Shown piece by piece: positions 11,001-23,300 of a stretch of 64,000 nt of DNA (the stretch's first letter is position 1; the number at the start of each line of letters is the position of its first letter). The notes below the pieces were generated by a model. The model was not told the origin of the DNA, did not search any database, and was given only the letters and a program-made list of their open reading frames with translations. Origin of the DNA: Monosporascus cannonballus (taxonomy: Eukaryota; Ascomycota; Sordariomycetes; Xylariales); the NCBI GenBank assembly GCA_004154925.1, contig QJNS01000752.1:62001-126000 (forward strand), in the 5' to 3' direction. The translations under genes were made by a program, and so were the position numbers.

Positions 11001-12895
11001 TGGTCTATCTCATCAACGCGCCACCTCACATTCGTGTTGCGCGTCAACCCATTTACTAATTTCTTTCCCTATAAAAACCATCTTAAATAATATTTTAGAA
11101 AATTGAAAAAATTATCTTCTTATTTACTAGAATCTGCGCTTTCGAATGATTTGCAGATTTTAGCTCAATTCCGTACGGCTTAAGCGATTAACGAAATAAA
11201 ACATAAAAAGTCTTTACGTTTAGCTTTCAAAAATTACCAAGTTAATAGATAAAATATAATACGCCGTATTCAAAATATATTTATGAAACAAAAGCTTAAT
11301 AAAGTTCGCTAGAAATTATTACGAATTTAAAAGGAAATTTTAGCTTATTAAGTTATCGTATAAGATTAATTATGTTATACGTTATTTTATTCGCGATTTC
11401 GCTTATATACATAACGTTTTCTAATTAATAACGGTAATCTTAAACGCCTAAGAAAAAATTGAGTAATCCGATTTTTGCGACATTATTTTGAAATCAGAAC
11501 TTTTAAAGGTACAACAATTAATTATAAGTATCTAAATAGCATTTTTCCAGCTTTTATTTACATCTTATTTAAGCATTTCGCTTTGCTGGAAATTAAGAGT
11601 ATTAAATAAAAAAACCGATATAACGCAAACGAAATTAAAATAATAAAAAGTATAGATGAAAACTATTTCGTCTTCGAAGAAACCTTTAGGAAAGATATTT
11701 TCTTAAAAGATGTATTTACAGGGAAGTAAATTACTATAATTACGTATATTAATGCTAACGGGCATTTATTATTACCTTTCGTGATTTTCAGCGATATTAA
11801 CGTATAATAATAATGGTTTCCTAATTCAAACGATAAAATATACGAAAGCTAATATTTTACCACGTTAAAAAACGGCTAAACGAATATCGAAATCGGTTTA
11901 AAATAATTTCGTAAGGTTTTTACCCCTTATATTAGGCCGGAAAACTCGGACGAATAAAAGCTATTAATAATTAATGGCCATAATAACTATATTACCCAAA
12001 GATTTATATAAATATATCTTTAAAATAAGATATATATTATTTTTCTATTTACTTACGTTTTTTATATTTTCCAGTTTTTTGATATAATTATATTTATTAT
12101 CTTAAAGCAGAAATATTATTATTAATTATATAAGTGTTATTACGGACGGGCTTTCGAAATTACAAATAAAACCGATTTTTAAGCGTTTATAAAGGCGTAA
12201 AAAAGGTTATAATAATCTTAAAGTATATTATAAAAAGCTAGGAAATAATAGGTTTATATCTTATTAATAAAAGAAGGTAATAAATAATAAATATATTAAA
12301 GAAAAAAAAGCGATACCGAATATATCTGTCTTAAAATTAATTCGTACTTTAAAACGTCTTAAATTTTTTTAGCTAAATAGGTGCTTTAAATATTAAAACC
12401 CCTAAATTATTTAAGAAATTAACTCGGCTAGAAAACTCACTAGTAAAAGTTAATTTAACGTACGGGAATTTTATCGTACGCCTTTTATTCTGCAAATTCG
12501 CCAAGGCTCTTAACGATAAAACCGCCAAATTTTTCGCTGTCGAGATTTATAATAGCTAATTAATTACAGCCTTTAAAAAAACGAAGCTCAAAAAGCGTAA
12601 AAAGGTACAGCCCGAGCTAAATAAGAGTTTTGTAAAAAATAATCTCGGTTAAAAAAGTAAAGGTAAGGCAGAAAGCCTCGATAAAAGACGTTTTATCGTT
12701 ATTCGAAAAAGTCAAAAGCAAAACGGGCCTTCCGAAAACGAAAATGATAACGAAATAAAACTAGATTATATCTTTATACGTTTTATTTAATATAGAATTA
12801 ATTGATTAAATAGCTATTGAGATATTGTTATTTGTATGGAAGGGTTATTATAGCGATGGCTTCAAAAATGGGTGGCGCGTTAATGGGATGGCCTG
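11001..12895 (+). mobile_element. Fot1/pogo-type DNA transposon remnant
   Basis: Inverted ends are visible: left 11001-11027 (GGTCTATCTCATCAACGCG...) and right 12871-12895, whose reverse complement reads GGCCATCCCATTAACGCG. Inside, the plus strand reads as a pogo/Fot1 transposase. A SIDENYFVF segment (about 11650) stands where the first catalytic Asp lies. It is followed by ITIITYINANGHLLLPFVIF, NIEIGLK, KVFTPYIRP and, at about 11970, LLIINGHNNYITQRFI, where families of this type have LDGH; the second catalytic Asp therefore reads Asn. The N-terminal DNA-binding part (11130-11600) is badly broken. Stops are numerous and the element is dead. A TA target duplication was not recognised at the borders. 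Confidence 0.75.
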
Positions 12896-12896
12896 T

Positions 12897-13450
12897 TATA
12901 AGAATACAGCCTCTATGAGAATGAAGCTGATAACCGACCAGCCATCGATCAGCCACTGACCCACTTACTAGTATAAATCTACCATCTGGCAGCTAATAAG
13001 AAACTCTAGATAAAAATAACTTAATATATTTACTTCTTAAAATCCGTTTTGAGATTAGTCGGAAATTATTTTTCCTTAATTTATAATTATTTATTATTTA
13101 AAATGTTTTGTTATTATTATAAAAGATAATATAATAATTATTAAAAATAAAGTTCGCCAATTACAAAACGAACTTAAGTTACCGGTCGGAAAAATTATCG
13201 ATCGGAACCCAATAAACAAACGATCGGTTATAATACAGGAACAGGCTAAAAACCTTATAATAAAACTCTAACGGGCAGAAAATTACGGTCTCCGAAATTC
13301 TAGATCTCTTTATATATATATTAAGGACGTATTCCGATACCTGTTTATTAAATAGTCAGAAAGCAAACGTAATATAACGATCGCGTTTCGAAATTCAAAA
13401 TAAAAAAAGGTTAAACCCTTTAATAATAACTAAATTTTGGAAATTATCCG
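12897..13450 (+). mobile_element. Family-2 Ty3/gypsy copy A, 5' part with LTR
   Basis: The first about 205 bp match the LTRs of copies B (35319, 43013) and C (57540): a start like TGTGAGAATACAGCCCC, a middle block CCGATCAGCCA...CCCA, and TATAAATCTACCATCTGGCAGC. The leader and start of gag follow. The copy breaks at 13450 and resumes at 20373 after the family-3 insertion. Confidence 0.8.
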
Positions 13451-13638
13451 TATAAAAGGCTTAATCTAAGCGGTCTGCAATCAGTTGCCAATAAGAATTT
13501 ATTTTCTAGCTAAAGAGAAAAGAAAAGGAAGATGAAAATACAGTTAGATGTGTTCGCATATAAGACGCTACGCTGGTACTGCTTAGTACCGGCGTTTGTC
13601 CGATGCTCCATAATAGGGCTCTATATAGCCCTATCATA
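13451..13638 (-). repeat. Family-3 LTR (3' LTR in element orientation), 188 bp
   Basis: It pairs with 20187-20367. Shared blocks are TATAAAAGGC at the left edge, ATATGTTCG/ATGTGTTCG-CATATAAG, CGGCGTTTGTCC and a right edge ending ATCATA. It is less A+T-rich than the element body. Confidence 0.85.
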
Positions 13639-15120
13639 TTACCTCCTACCTTTCCCAAAAGGGGTTAGCTTATCGCAGGATTAATAATTACGTTAATCCT
13701 TAACTTTTAATTAATCGAAAATTTGAAAATTTGTTAATTTCCGAATTAGGCTTAACTTAAATGGCTAATTATAAGTTAATTATGCATTAAATAGGCCCAT
13801 ATATAAAAATGCATTTACGTTCTTACTTATTTAAATATTTTTATAATAATAACTTCATTTAATAAATTAATTTTTATTAATACTTATTATAATGTTTTTA
13901 TACGTTATTCTATAGCAATTTAAAAATTAATTAACACGTTATAACGCTGCGAAAATACCCCTTAAAAAAACGTTCCTACGTTTTCGGACTTTTTTGGTAA
14001 ATCGGAATCCGCCAAAATCTTTCGTACATTACGTATTCGTATCGCCTTAAACGAATATCCCACCGGTATTCGCAATATGCCTTGCTTTACCTATATAGCT
14101 CGTTTTACCAAAAACTCAAATGCGTTTTATTTAAATTAATAAAATATGTAATTTATTTATATATTACTTATTTGTTATTTCCAAAATGCTTATTATTATA
14201 AATAAAAAGGCGGTCCGCTATTAAGTTTACGTTTGTTATAATTATAAATATTTCGAAATAATTTTTTTTAATATTTGCTAATATATTTTTAATGCAATTC
14301 TTACGTAATTTACAAATGTTCTCAAATTTCGTAAAGCGGTTAACGTATTTTGCGAAATTATTTTTAATTACGATTACCAAAATTTTAATAAGTTTGCTTT
14401 CCTTGTATACCTCCTATATTGTTCTTTTATCGTTAACCTTGGTTTAGTAATTATCCGTACCTAGGAAAAGGCGGATATTAAGGCCTTACGTTCGGGTTTT
14501 GAATTTTCGTATATCGTTTGTTTCAAGGTAAATTTACGCCCTTAATTTCTAGCTTATGCGCTGTTTATACATAAGTTAAGTTGTCGGTTTTGCCGGTCTT
14601 TCCGTCCCGCATAAAAAAAAACGTATTAAGCATAAACATAATAAATTCTGTTATGTAAATTCTTTTTGTAATATTTCCGTATTTCTTTCGCGTCGTTTAT
14701 TAATTTACGTTATAAGTTAAATTAATAGCCGTTAATAATTATATTATTAACGTTTTCGAAAACCTTATAATCGTAATTTAAACGGCTAAAAACAAACTCC
14801 CGGTTTTGCTGAAATTTGATATAAATAAAGCTAAATAATTGCGCGTTTTAAATATATAACTTTCGTATAATGTTAACGTTCTAAATTTGTAAAGTAAATT
14901 ATTAAATGTGTAAACTTTTAAATAAAATAAAATAATTTCGTAATTAACGTATTATTTTTGTAATTTCTAATTCCTTTTTAATATATTTTGTTGGTAAATA
15001 ACGAGACCGTTATTTTAGCGCTTATTTACAAATTACTTAGAATTATTTTTAAATAGCCTCCTTAAATTTCCTGTACCGTTTATACGTCGTCCCGCCGGTG
15101 CTTTTAAGCTGGACTTTTAC
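13639..15120. other. Family-3 region between pol and the 3' LTR
   Basis: I recognise no pol domain here on the minus strand. The plus strand, antisense to the element, has an open segment at about 13975-14145 including ESAKIFRTLRIRIALNEY and NMPCFTYIARF, and further broken helical-looking sequence to about 14420. A minus-strand open frame at 14168-14380 (70 codons) is Asn/Lys/Ile-rich and looks incidental. This is the same relative place as the antisense frames of family 1, but I see no clear paired Cys motif. Confidence 0.35.
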
Positions 15121-18100
15121 TTATCCGCTTTCGAGTAACATATTGGATTTGGGGTCCATTATTAATAATTATATTGCCGTATTTTTTTCAAACTGCTATA
15201 AAACCGCCGTATTTGCGAATTTCTCGAGTAGTTCCCAAATTGGTTTTGTATAATTTAACCATTTTACCTGGATTTAACATATAAAACCTTTTTTTATTTT
15301 TTTAATCCGAGCTTAAAAAATATTTTTAATTTTAAAATCTGGTTCGTTATTTTTTTTTAAAAAATAATACGAAAAAGTTACGTATTTGCGTTAATTTGGA
15401 ATAATAAAAAATTACGGTTTACGCGCTTTAATAAATAAACGTAAAAATAATTATGGGTTTTTTTAAATATATTTAATTCGATAACGTAAAAATTAATTAT
15501 TTTAATTACCTGATATTTCGCTTAAAATTATCCCAGCTTTTTCGATAGCTAAAAAATAACGATATTTTTTAAAAATAATTAGATTTCGTCGTTAATTTCG
15601 TATTTTTCGGCAGACAAATAACGTTTATTCGTTATTTTCTTCTAGGTTTGCTGGGTTGCCGTTATCGTAACTTGGGCAAATTCTATACGTTTTCGTAATT
15701 TTTTAACGAAATCTTTTATTTTTATACGTAAATCTTTCTTAATTATCGACTTACTTGTTATTTAAAGAATCGAATAAATATAATATCTATAAAATAAGAA
15801 AAAAAAATTAATTTTACCGAAATCGTATTTCGATTATTAATCGCAAATATCGCTCCCGGAAAAAGCTTATTTTATTTTTATTATAAATACATTACGAAAA
15901 TTCGCAAATAAATTAATATCTTTTAATTAACTTTTTTCGTAATATTATTAATTTTTAAGTAATATACGGTAAAAAAACGTTATTTTATCCTTATTAATTC
16001 GCAGAATCTGGTTTAAACTTCCTTTACCTAATTAATTTTCTTATTATTTATAATAACCCTAAAGAAATATAAAATGTTTAATATGTTTTTACGAATATCT
16101 TTATATATACTTTTACGTTTACCGTAAATATTATTTTTAATATTATTATTTTAAATAATTTATTTTGTTATAATTATTAAAAAATATATAAATCGTATTT
16201 AAAAGCAATTAATAAATTAATTATAAAATCGATTAATAATTTGTTATAGGATCGTTTAAAAACCGGAAATAAGTTTAATTACCTTTTTTTCTTTTTTTTT
16301 ATACGTTTTTATAGCCGCATACGTCGTAATTCCTGCAAAATTGCCTTATTATGCGATATATACCCGGCTAAAAACGTTTTTCAAAAATATCGTTATCGTA
16401 ACCTTTTTGCCTAAGTAACTTAATATATAAATATTATAAATATTCTGTATTAACGCCGTCCTGAATGGCTTTTAATTTAAAATTTAAAAGCATTTCCGAA
16501 ATTAAAAAAGCCTTTAACGTTTAAAATATATTTAACAATTAATATTAATAATTTTAGTTCAATAAGAAAATTACGTTTCCCTTTTATAATAACCTTAATA
16601 ATACGGTTATAACTTTTATTATATTTTAATATTACGTTCTAAAGCTTTTAAATATTTTGATAATATTATAATATATACGTTTTTCGAAACAACTTATTAT
16701 TTTTAACTTTAATATTATTAATTATTCTTGTATTTTTAATGCATTTTTAACGTTTTGAAAGCAATATAAATAATTATTTATCTTTTATTAATTAAAACCT
16801 TCGTACGGCTTTTTAGCTATCGTTTTTTCTTATAAATATATTTTATTTCTTATGCAAAAATATATTAGCCCTATTATTTAAACGGCCGGTACGGAATTAG
16901 AAATAAAAATTTAAACGGGATAATTCCTTTAATTACTTTATTTAATATTCGTTTAATTTTTTAATAATTATAAAATATTTCAGATTTTTTTAATTAGTAA
17001 TAATTTTAAATACGGTTATTATGTTACGTAATTCTATATTTTATATTATTAAGTAACTCATTATCGCTAAAAAGCTTTTATTATATATTTCGTAATTAAT
17101 TTTAATAAGGTTTAATTTTTTAAAATAATAAATAACCGGATGTAATATTCTTAATTTAATAATTTAAGATAAATAACTTTTGTATATTACTTTTAAATAA
17201 TTTATTTTTAATATTATAAGTTCTTCGGAGTCCTATTATATTAAAATTGGTTCCGTCATAAAAATACTTTTAAAACGTTTAAACGATATTTTTTTTAGCG
17301 ATATAAGGTTCCTTTCCGAGTTAAAATTATTAACGGTACCGATATATTTACGTAATAAATTATAAAGTCGCAGTAAAAATTTCCGAACCCTAGGAAACTT
17401 CGGATTTCTTTAAGCGTTTTATGAATTTCTTACTTTTTGATTACACGTAATTTCTCGGAGTCCATTTATATCCCCTTTTTAACCTTTATAATAAATCCAA
17501 GATATTTAATCGTTTTTACGGCGAATTTATATTTAGAAATATCCAGACTTAAATCCGTTTTTCACAAGCGGCTTAAAACCTTCTTTACTTTTTACATATA
17601 ATCCTCCGTAGATCCGGAGGAAAAAATAAAGATATCGTCCATATACGTTAAATAGAAAACGTCGAAATACTCTTTTAGGACCTCGTTAACGTATTGCTAG
17701 AAGGTCGTAAAAACTCTACATAAATCAAATAATATTATTAGTTATTTGTATAAACCGAAACGCATTTGGAATACCGTTTTTTAATCGTTTCCTTTTTTAA
17801 TTTTGATTTTATAAAACGTTAATCGGATATCTATTTTCGTAAACCATTTAACGTAAAAAAATAACTTTAAAACTTCCGAAGTAAAGAATAAGAAATAACG
17901 GTCTTTTTCGGTTATTTTATTTAATACCTAATAATTATAATAAAAATGCAGCTTTTCCCCGGGTTTTTTCATAAATAAAACCGGAACCCTTACAGACGAA
18001 TTACTTATACGGATATACCCTTTTCCAAAAATTCCGTTAAAGTTTTCCTTAAGATTAATAATTCGCCCTTAATTATATTATATAAAGGCCCCCATAATAT

Positions 18101-19300
18101 TAACATTTCCTTTTTTATTTTATCTTTACGTCAAAAAATCGTATAATCCATTCCGGGGCAAAATAAAAACAAAACGTCGCTTAATTTTTTATTAAATAAC
18201 TTTCAAAACACTTTTAATTTAAACGAAAACTTTTCGTTAACCTTTATTCTTTTTTAAGCGTTAACGCCTTATTAATAGCGGCCAAAATAATTAAAAAATA
18301 ATTAAATTTCTTATCTAATCTTTTTAACTTTTTTTATTTTCTAAAATTCCGCCCCGAAAACAATAATTAAATTTTTTTTGTTTCACGAATTATTCCTACG
18401 CTATTTCTTTAAGCCTCGTATCCTTTTTCGTAAACTTGTATACAACTTATTATGCCTACCGTTAAAAAATATTTCTGCATTATATATATAATGTCGTAAG
18501 ATTTATCTAAACCTTTCTCAAAATTAAAAGGTAATTAAGGTTATTAATAATATATGCAAATGTCCTGGCCTTGAAACCGTCGATATTTATCTTCATATAT
18601 ATTATTTCTTTAAATCTTTCTTACCGTTATCTGCTTTTTCTTTGAATTTTTCTTAATCCGCATAATTTTATTAAAATACGCGGCAACCGTAAGCGTTTTA
18701 CGAACGTTTTGCTTACTACAGCAAATATTTATATCTTTAATTAATAAAAACTTTTACAAATATTTCTTAATTAATATATATATCGATAGTAAATAAAATA
18801 CGGTTTATATTTTGTTTCGGAATTTTTATTTCGGCCTACCTCACTTTTCGTTTTTAAACGCGCCAATATTTAAAAATTATTCTTTTTTTTTCATTTTTGA
18901 ATTTCAACTTTTTATCCTTATACGTTTTTAATAAACTAATCCCTTTTTACGGTTTTTTTGTTAATAAAAACAGGTAACGGTTCACCTTATAATTAAAACG
19001 CTTATAATACAAATAAAGGCCTTTTGTTTTATAGGCGTTCCGTTTCGTTTAAATTATTTATCGCGCGTATTATTTCGGCGTTAAAAAAAAGATTTAAAAT
19101 CCCTACCTTTGCCGTCCTACTACCGAAATACCCGTTATACTTATATTGCCATCTGGATTACTTCCCGTTTAATTATTATTATTTAACTGGGCTGCTGGAA
19201 AATTATTCTTTTTTTTTGCCGTATTATTTCTTTAAGACGTCCGGCGATTTTTATTACTTCACTTACCTATATGTTATAAGTTTTAAAAAGATTTATTAAG
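15121..19300 (-). pseudogene. Family-3 gag-pol remnant
   Basis: On the minus strand the gag nucleocapsid region lies near 19020-18960, protease-like sequence follows, RT (YMDDI) is at 17680-17620, and RNase H and integrase run to about 15150. The last part reads DPKSNMLLESG and VQLKSTGGTTYKRYRKF. Stops are frequent. The plus-strand frame at 19024-19299 is an antisense shadow of gag. Confidence 0.7.
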
Positions 19301-20186
19301 ATTAAAATTTAAATAAGCCTTTTATGTAATATTCCCTTTAAAAGTATAAATTTCGTTTCCGTTAACTAAGTAATTTTTCCCACGTTTATTAACGTTTTTT
19401 CGAATAAGAAATAATATAACGAAAATTTCGCCTTATCGGTTTACCTTAAATTTTAAAAAAGTTCGATTATTTTTTTTCTTTTTATGCTAATTATTATATT
19501 ATTCGCATAATACCTAAAAAAAACTACCCAAATTATAAGTATTATTTAGGCTTCCAGTAATATAATAAGTAATAACCGTATATTATACATTAACTTTAAG
19601 CTTTTCGTATATAACGTAAAATTACTTACGAATTCCTTTTATAAAAATAACGTTTATCTCGAGTTTATAAATTATAAATACGTATTATCCGGGGAATTTT
19701 TTTATCTCGTCGAATTTCTTCAGCCAGAATAATGGCTTCCATTTGGCTCCTGTTATTAATTCGATCGTTGGAACCGTTTTTAAGGAATAGCCTAATTACG
19801 TTTCCGATCGTTATTAAGTCGAGAAAAAATCGGTATTCGTAAGGGTTATTACGTTCCGAATTTGTATTTAAATAATAAATTTTTATTAAATACTTAAGCC
19901 GTTTTTAAAGTATTCGGCCGTTTATATCAGCTCTTTATTTACCTTATGTTACGTTTTTATATGCTTACGAAACTAAGCTGCCTTTTTTTGTTTTCCTTAA
20001 GCTGATAACTTATACGCTGCTTTATAACCGCCTTTAAGCTTATAAAAGTTTTCGTCATGATGCTAAATACCCTTTATAACTCTGGGTCGATAAGGGCCCT
20101 TTATTAGTCCCCGTAAAGAACGTTCGAAAATCTTGATATTTAATTTCAAACGTTTTCTGCTTTGCTAAATAATAAGCTAAAAAATA

Positions 20187-20367
20187 TATAAAAGGCTTTA
20201 CTTAAACGATTTATAATCAATTATTAATAAGAATCTATTTTTTAATTAAAAAAAGGGAAGATAAAAATATAGTTATATATGTTCGTATATAAGGCGCTGC
20301 GCTAGTGCTGCTTGATATCGGCGTTTGTCCAGTACTCCATAATAGAGCTTTATACAGCCCCATCATA
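20187..20367 (-). repeat. Family-3 LTR (5' LTR in element orientation), 181 bp
   Basis: It is the direct-repeat partner of 13451-13638. In element orientation it starts TATGATGGGGCTG and ends GCCTTTTATA. Differences from its partner are mainly transitions, and it lies directly against the ATCCG duplication. Confidence 0.85.
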
Positions 20368-23300
20368 ATCCGTTAACAAAACGAATTATATTCGAAATTA
20401 TTTCGATAATTAGCCGATTAATAAATATTAACATAAACTAAAAAAACGAAATTTTATAAGTTAATTATAATATTATTATAAAACCTTAAAAGTAATATAT
20501 AAATATTGCATTATAATTACCTGAAATCTTCCGAATATACGTTAATTAAAAAAATTAAATAAAGGTTATTATAAAGGTTTATGCCGAAAAATCAAAGCGA
20601 AATACCTATATTTATATTTAATAGATTATAGGCTATATGGAGATTTTTATTACGAACGTTTAGCAATTATATTACGTTACGCTTAATTAATTTAATTCCG
20701 AAAAATTTTAAAAATAAAGAATTTATAGATTTTTCTTAGAAAAACCTACGTAAATCCTAATCTTTTAATAAGGAATATAAAAAACAATTCATAGAATTAC
20801 GATAACGATCCCAGTAATTGCTGTTAAATTTTTACGTTAAATAAACACTTGTAATTCATAAAATAAAGTTTACGGATATTTTTAACCCGGAAGAAATCGA
20901 AATAATAAACGTTTTATTTTTAATTATTTTTACAAATTAATACCAAAGTTACGAAATACTTTATTACGAAAAGACGTTACGCTTAAATAAATTAATAACA
21001 TAATAAATAAAGCAAAACGTTATTAGGAGGCTTGAAAAAAACGAAGGAAAACTAATTATTTTTCGTTAAAGATAGTAATAAAAATAAACGATTTTATTTT
21101 AACGCCTTCAAAAAAAGTGCTTAAAGCAAATTAAAGACGCCGTATAAAAACAATAAGGACCGCGGGCGTTCTTATATTCGAAAGGCAGATAATCGCCGAT
21201 TTAATTCCAATCGAAATAAATCTGTATAATCTAACATTCTTAATTTTTATAAGAGCCTGCTTAAATGCTATAACTATAAGAAATTAAGCCATAAAAATAT
21301 AGATTACAAACATCCAAGAAATACGAAAACTTTATTATTCCGGCCATACGGAAACCGATTTTCGAAGGCCGTATAAAATATTATAATATATAACGATAAA
21401 TTAAATTAATCACTAGATATAAACTTAAAAAAGCCTGACTAAACATATATATTTAATCCGTTTTAGCTAATAATTACAGAACGGTCGGAATAAAACCGCC
21501 TTTTAAAAGGAAAGCATTTATTAAAAAATACGGGAGATATAACAATATAAATAGATATAAATACCGGAATATACATAAATACTATAAGGAAAAAGTTAAC
21601 GAAAAATCTTAACTTTTAATTAATTTCCGTAAATATTCCGCGCTTTATCGGCGTTAACGGCGCATATATCAAATATTATAAGGCTTACGAAATTTTTATT
21701 AATATAATAAATGATAACGAGAATAAACGAAAGCTTAGATGAATTTATTTTACAATATATTGTGATCGGAAAACGCCCAATTTCTTCTTATTTAAACCCG
21801 GAATAAATAAATTAAAAATCTTATTAGATATAGTTATATATTAATAATTATAGGGATTATTGCAAAAGATCGATAAATAAAACTTTACGGATTTAATGCT
21901 TTTCGGTAAATCATTTTTTCCTGTTTACTTAATAAATTTAACCAAAAAATTAAACATTTCGATACCCGAAAAAATATAAAAATAAACAATAACCGAACTT
22001 TTTACATACTTAAAGACGTTTCGACAAATATATTTGAAAAAAAAACAGTACCAAAAATACTTTAATTCCTGAAAGCAAAATATATGATAAATTTAATCCT
22101 AAAGGAAACGTTTCTATTCGGCTTAATTTATTTTATTTCAGATATTTAAAGGAAAATATGCGAAAAATATATTTAAAGACACTTTAAAATAAGCTAAATA
22201 CGTTATTCGAAAATGGACGCCGGGGTATTAATATTATATATGCTTAAAAGGAACGGCAATCTCTGATTATATATCGATTATAAAGGGTCAAATCGGGTAA
22301 CGATAAAAAACCGATATTCTTTATTTTTAATTTCAAAAATAAAAAGTCGTTTAAAATTATTCAAGGTATTTTGGGAAATTTATTTTAAAGATATTTATTA
22401 TCATATCAGGATTACAAAAGGCAATTAATAAAAAATCATTTTCCGAATATAATATGGGCAATTTAAATATACGGTTATACCATTTGGCCTTATTATTTTA
22501 CCAGTTACGTTTTAAATTTATATATATAAAGCATTAATTAAATTAATACATTATATATACGTAATATATTTAAATAATATAAAAATTAATTCGAATAGCG
22601 GAAAAAATATATAAAATATTTCCAATTAATTTAAAACTAGTTATTATAATATTAACTATTTGATAAAATATTTTAATACAAAGTTTTCAAAAAAAATAGA
22701 GTTTTTAAAATTTATAATTAATATTATCAGCTTGGAAATAGACCGCGGACAGGTGGATATAATCGAAGTATAACCAGAACTAAAATTAATTTATAATATT
22801 TAAATATTTGTGGGATTCGTAAATTTTTATCGAAAATTTATCGCTTATTATTCACGTATTACCGAACTTATTATGAGATTTTTTGAAAAAGCATAAAGCA
22901 AAAATAAAATATTAAAATAGGAGTAATTAGAAAAAATTAAAAGAACATTCCGAAATTTAAAAAATACTTTTTAACCGGCAATTATTTTTCGATATTGAGA
23001 TAACGTTAAAAATATAAGAGTTAAAACAAATATTTTAGTGAACATTATATTAAGGATATTCTTATACAAATACGGAAAATATTAATGCTGAATTATATAT
23101 TGGTTACGAAAGTTAAATTTAATCGAAAAACGGTAAGTTATAAGGTAATAAAAATTGTTGGCGATTATAAAAAACCTAAAATATTAGCGATATTATCTTA
23201 AAAGTACGAAAAAGAATTTCCTAATATTTATGAATTATATGCCGCTGAAAAATATAATAAAAGAGCCGGCGCGTAACCTTAAGAGGAAATTAGTTTGATA

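Larger units (their letters stand above)
13451..20367 (-). mobile_element. Family-3 Ty3/gypsy element, complete, nested in family-2 copy A
   Basis: Two direct repeats (13451-13638 and 20187-20367) bound the element, and ATCCG flanks it on both sides (13446-13450, 20368-20372), an exact 5-bp duplication. The outer bases are TA...TA, best explained as TG...CA after RIP on both ends. On the minus strand the gag zinc-knuckle region reads LYLYYKRFNYKVNRYL at about 19020-18970, with knuckle residues changed. Reverse transcriptase gives YFDVFYLTYMDDIF at 17670-17630, with catalytic residues intact. Integrase follows to about 15150. Between there and the left LTR lie about 1.5 kb without recognisable pol sequence. 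Confidence 0.85.

Noticed and set aside
10960..11020. Local inverted arms TTGATGAG/CTCATCAA near the left pogo end
   Set aside because: Only 8 bp, with an unrelated spacer; probably incidental to the pogo terminal repeat.
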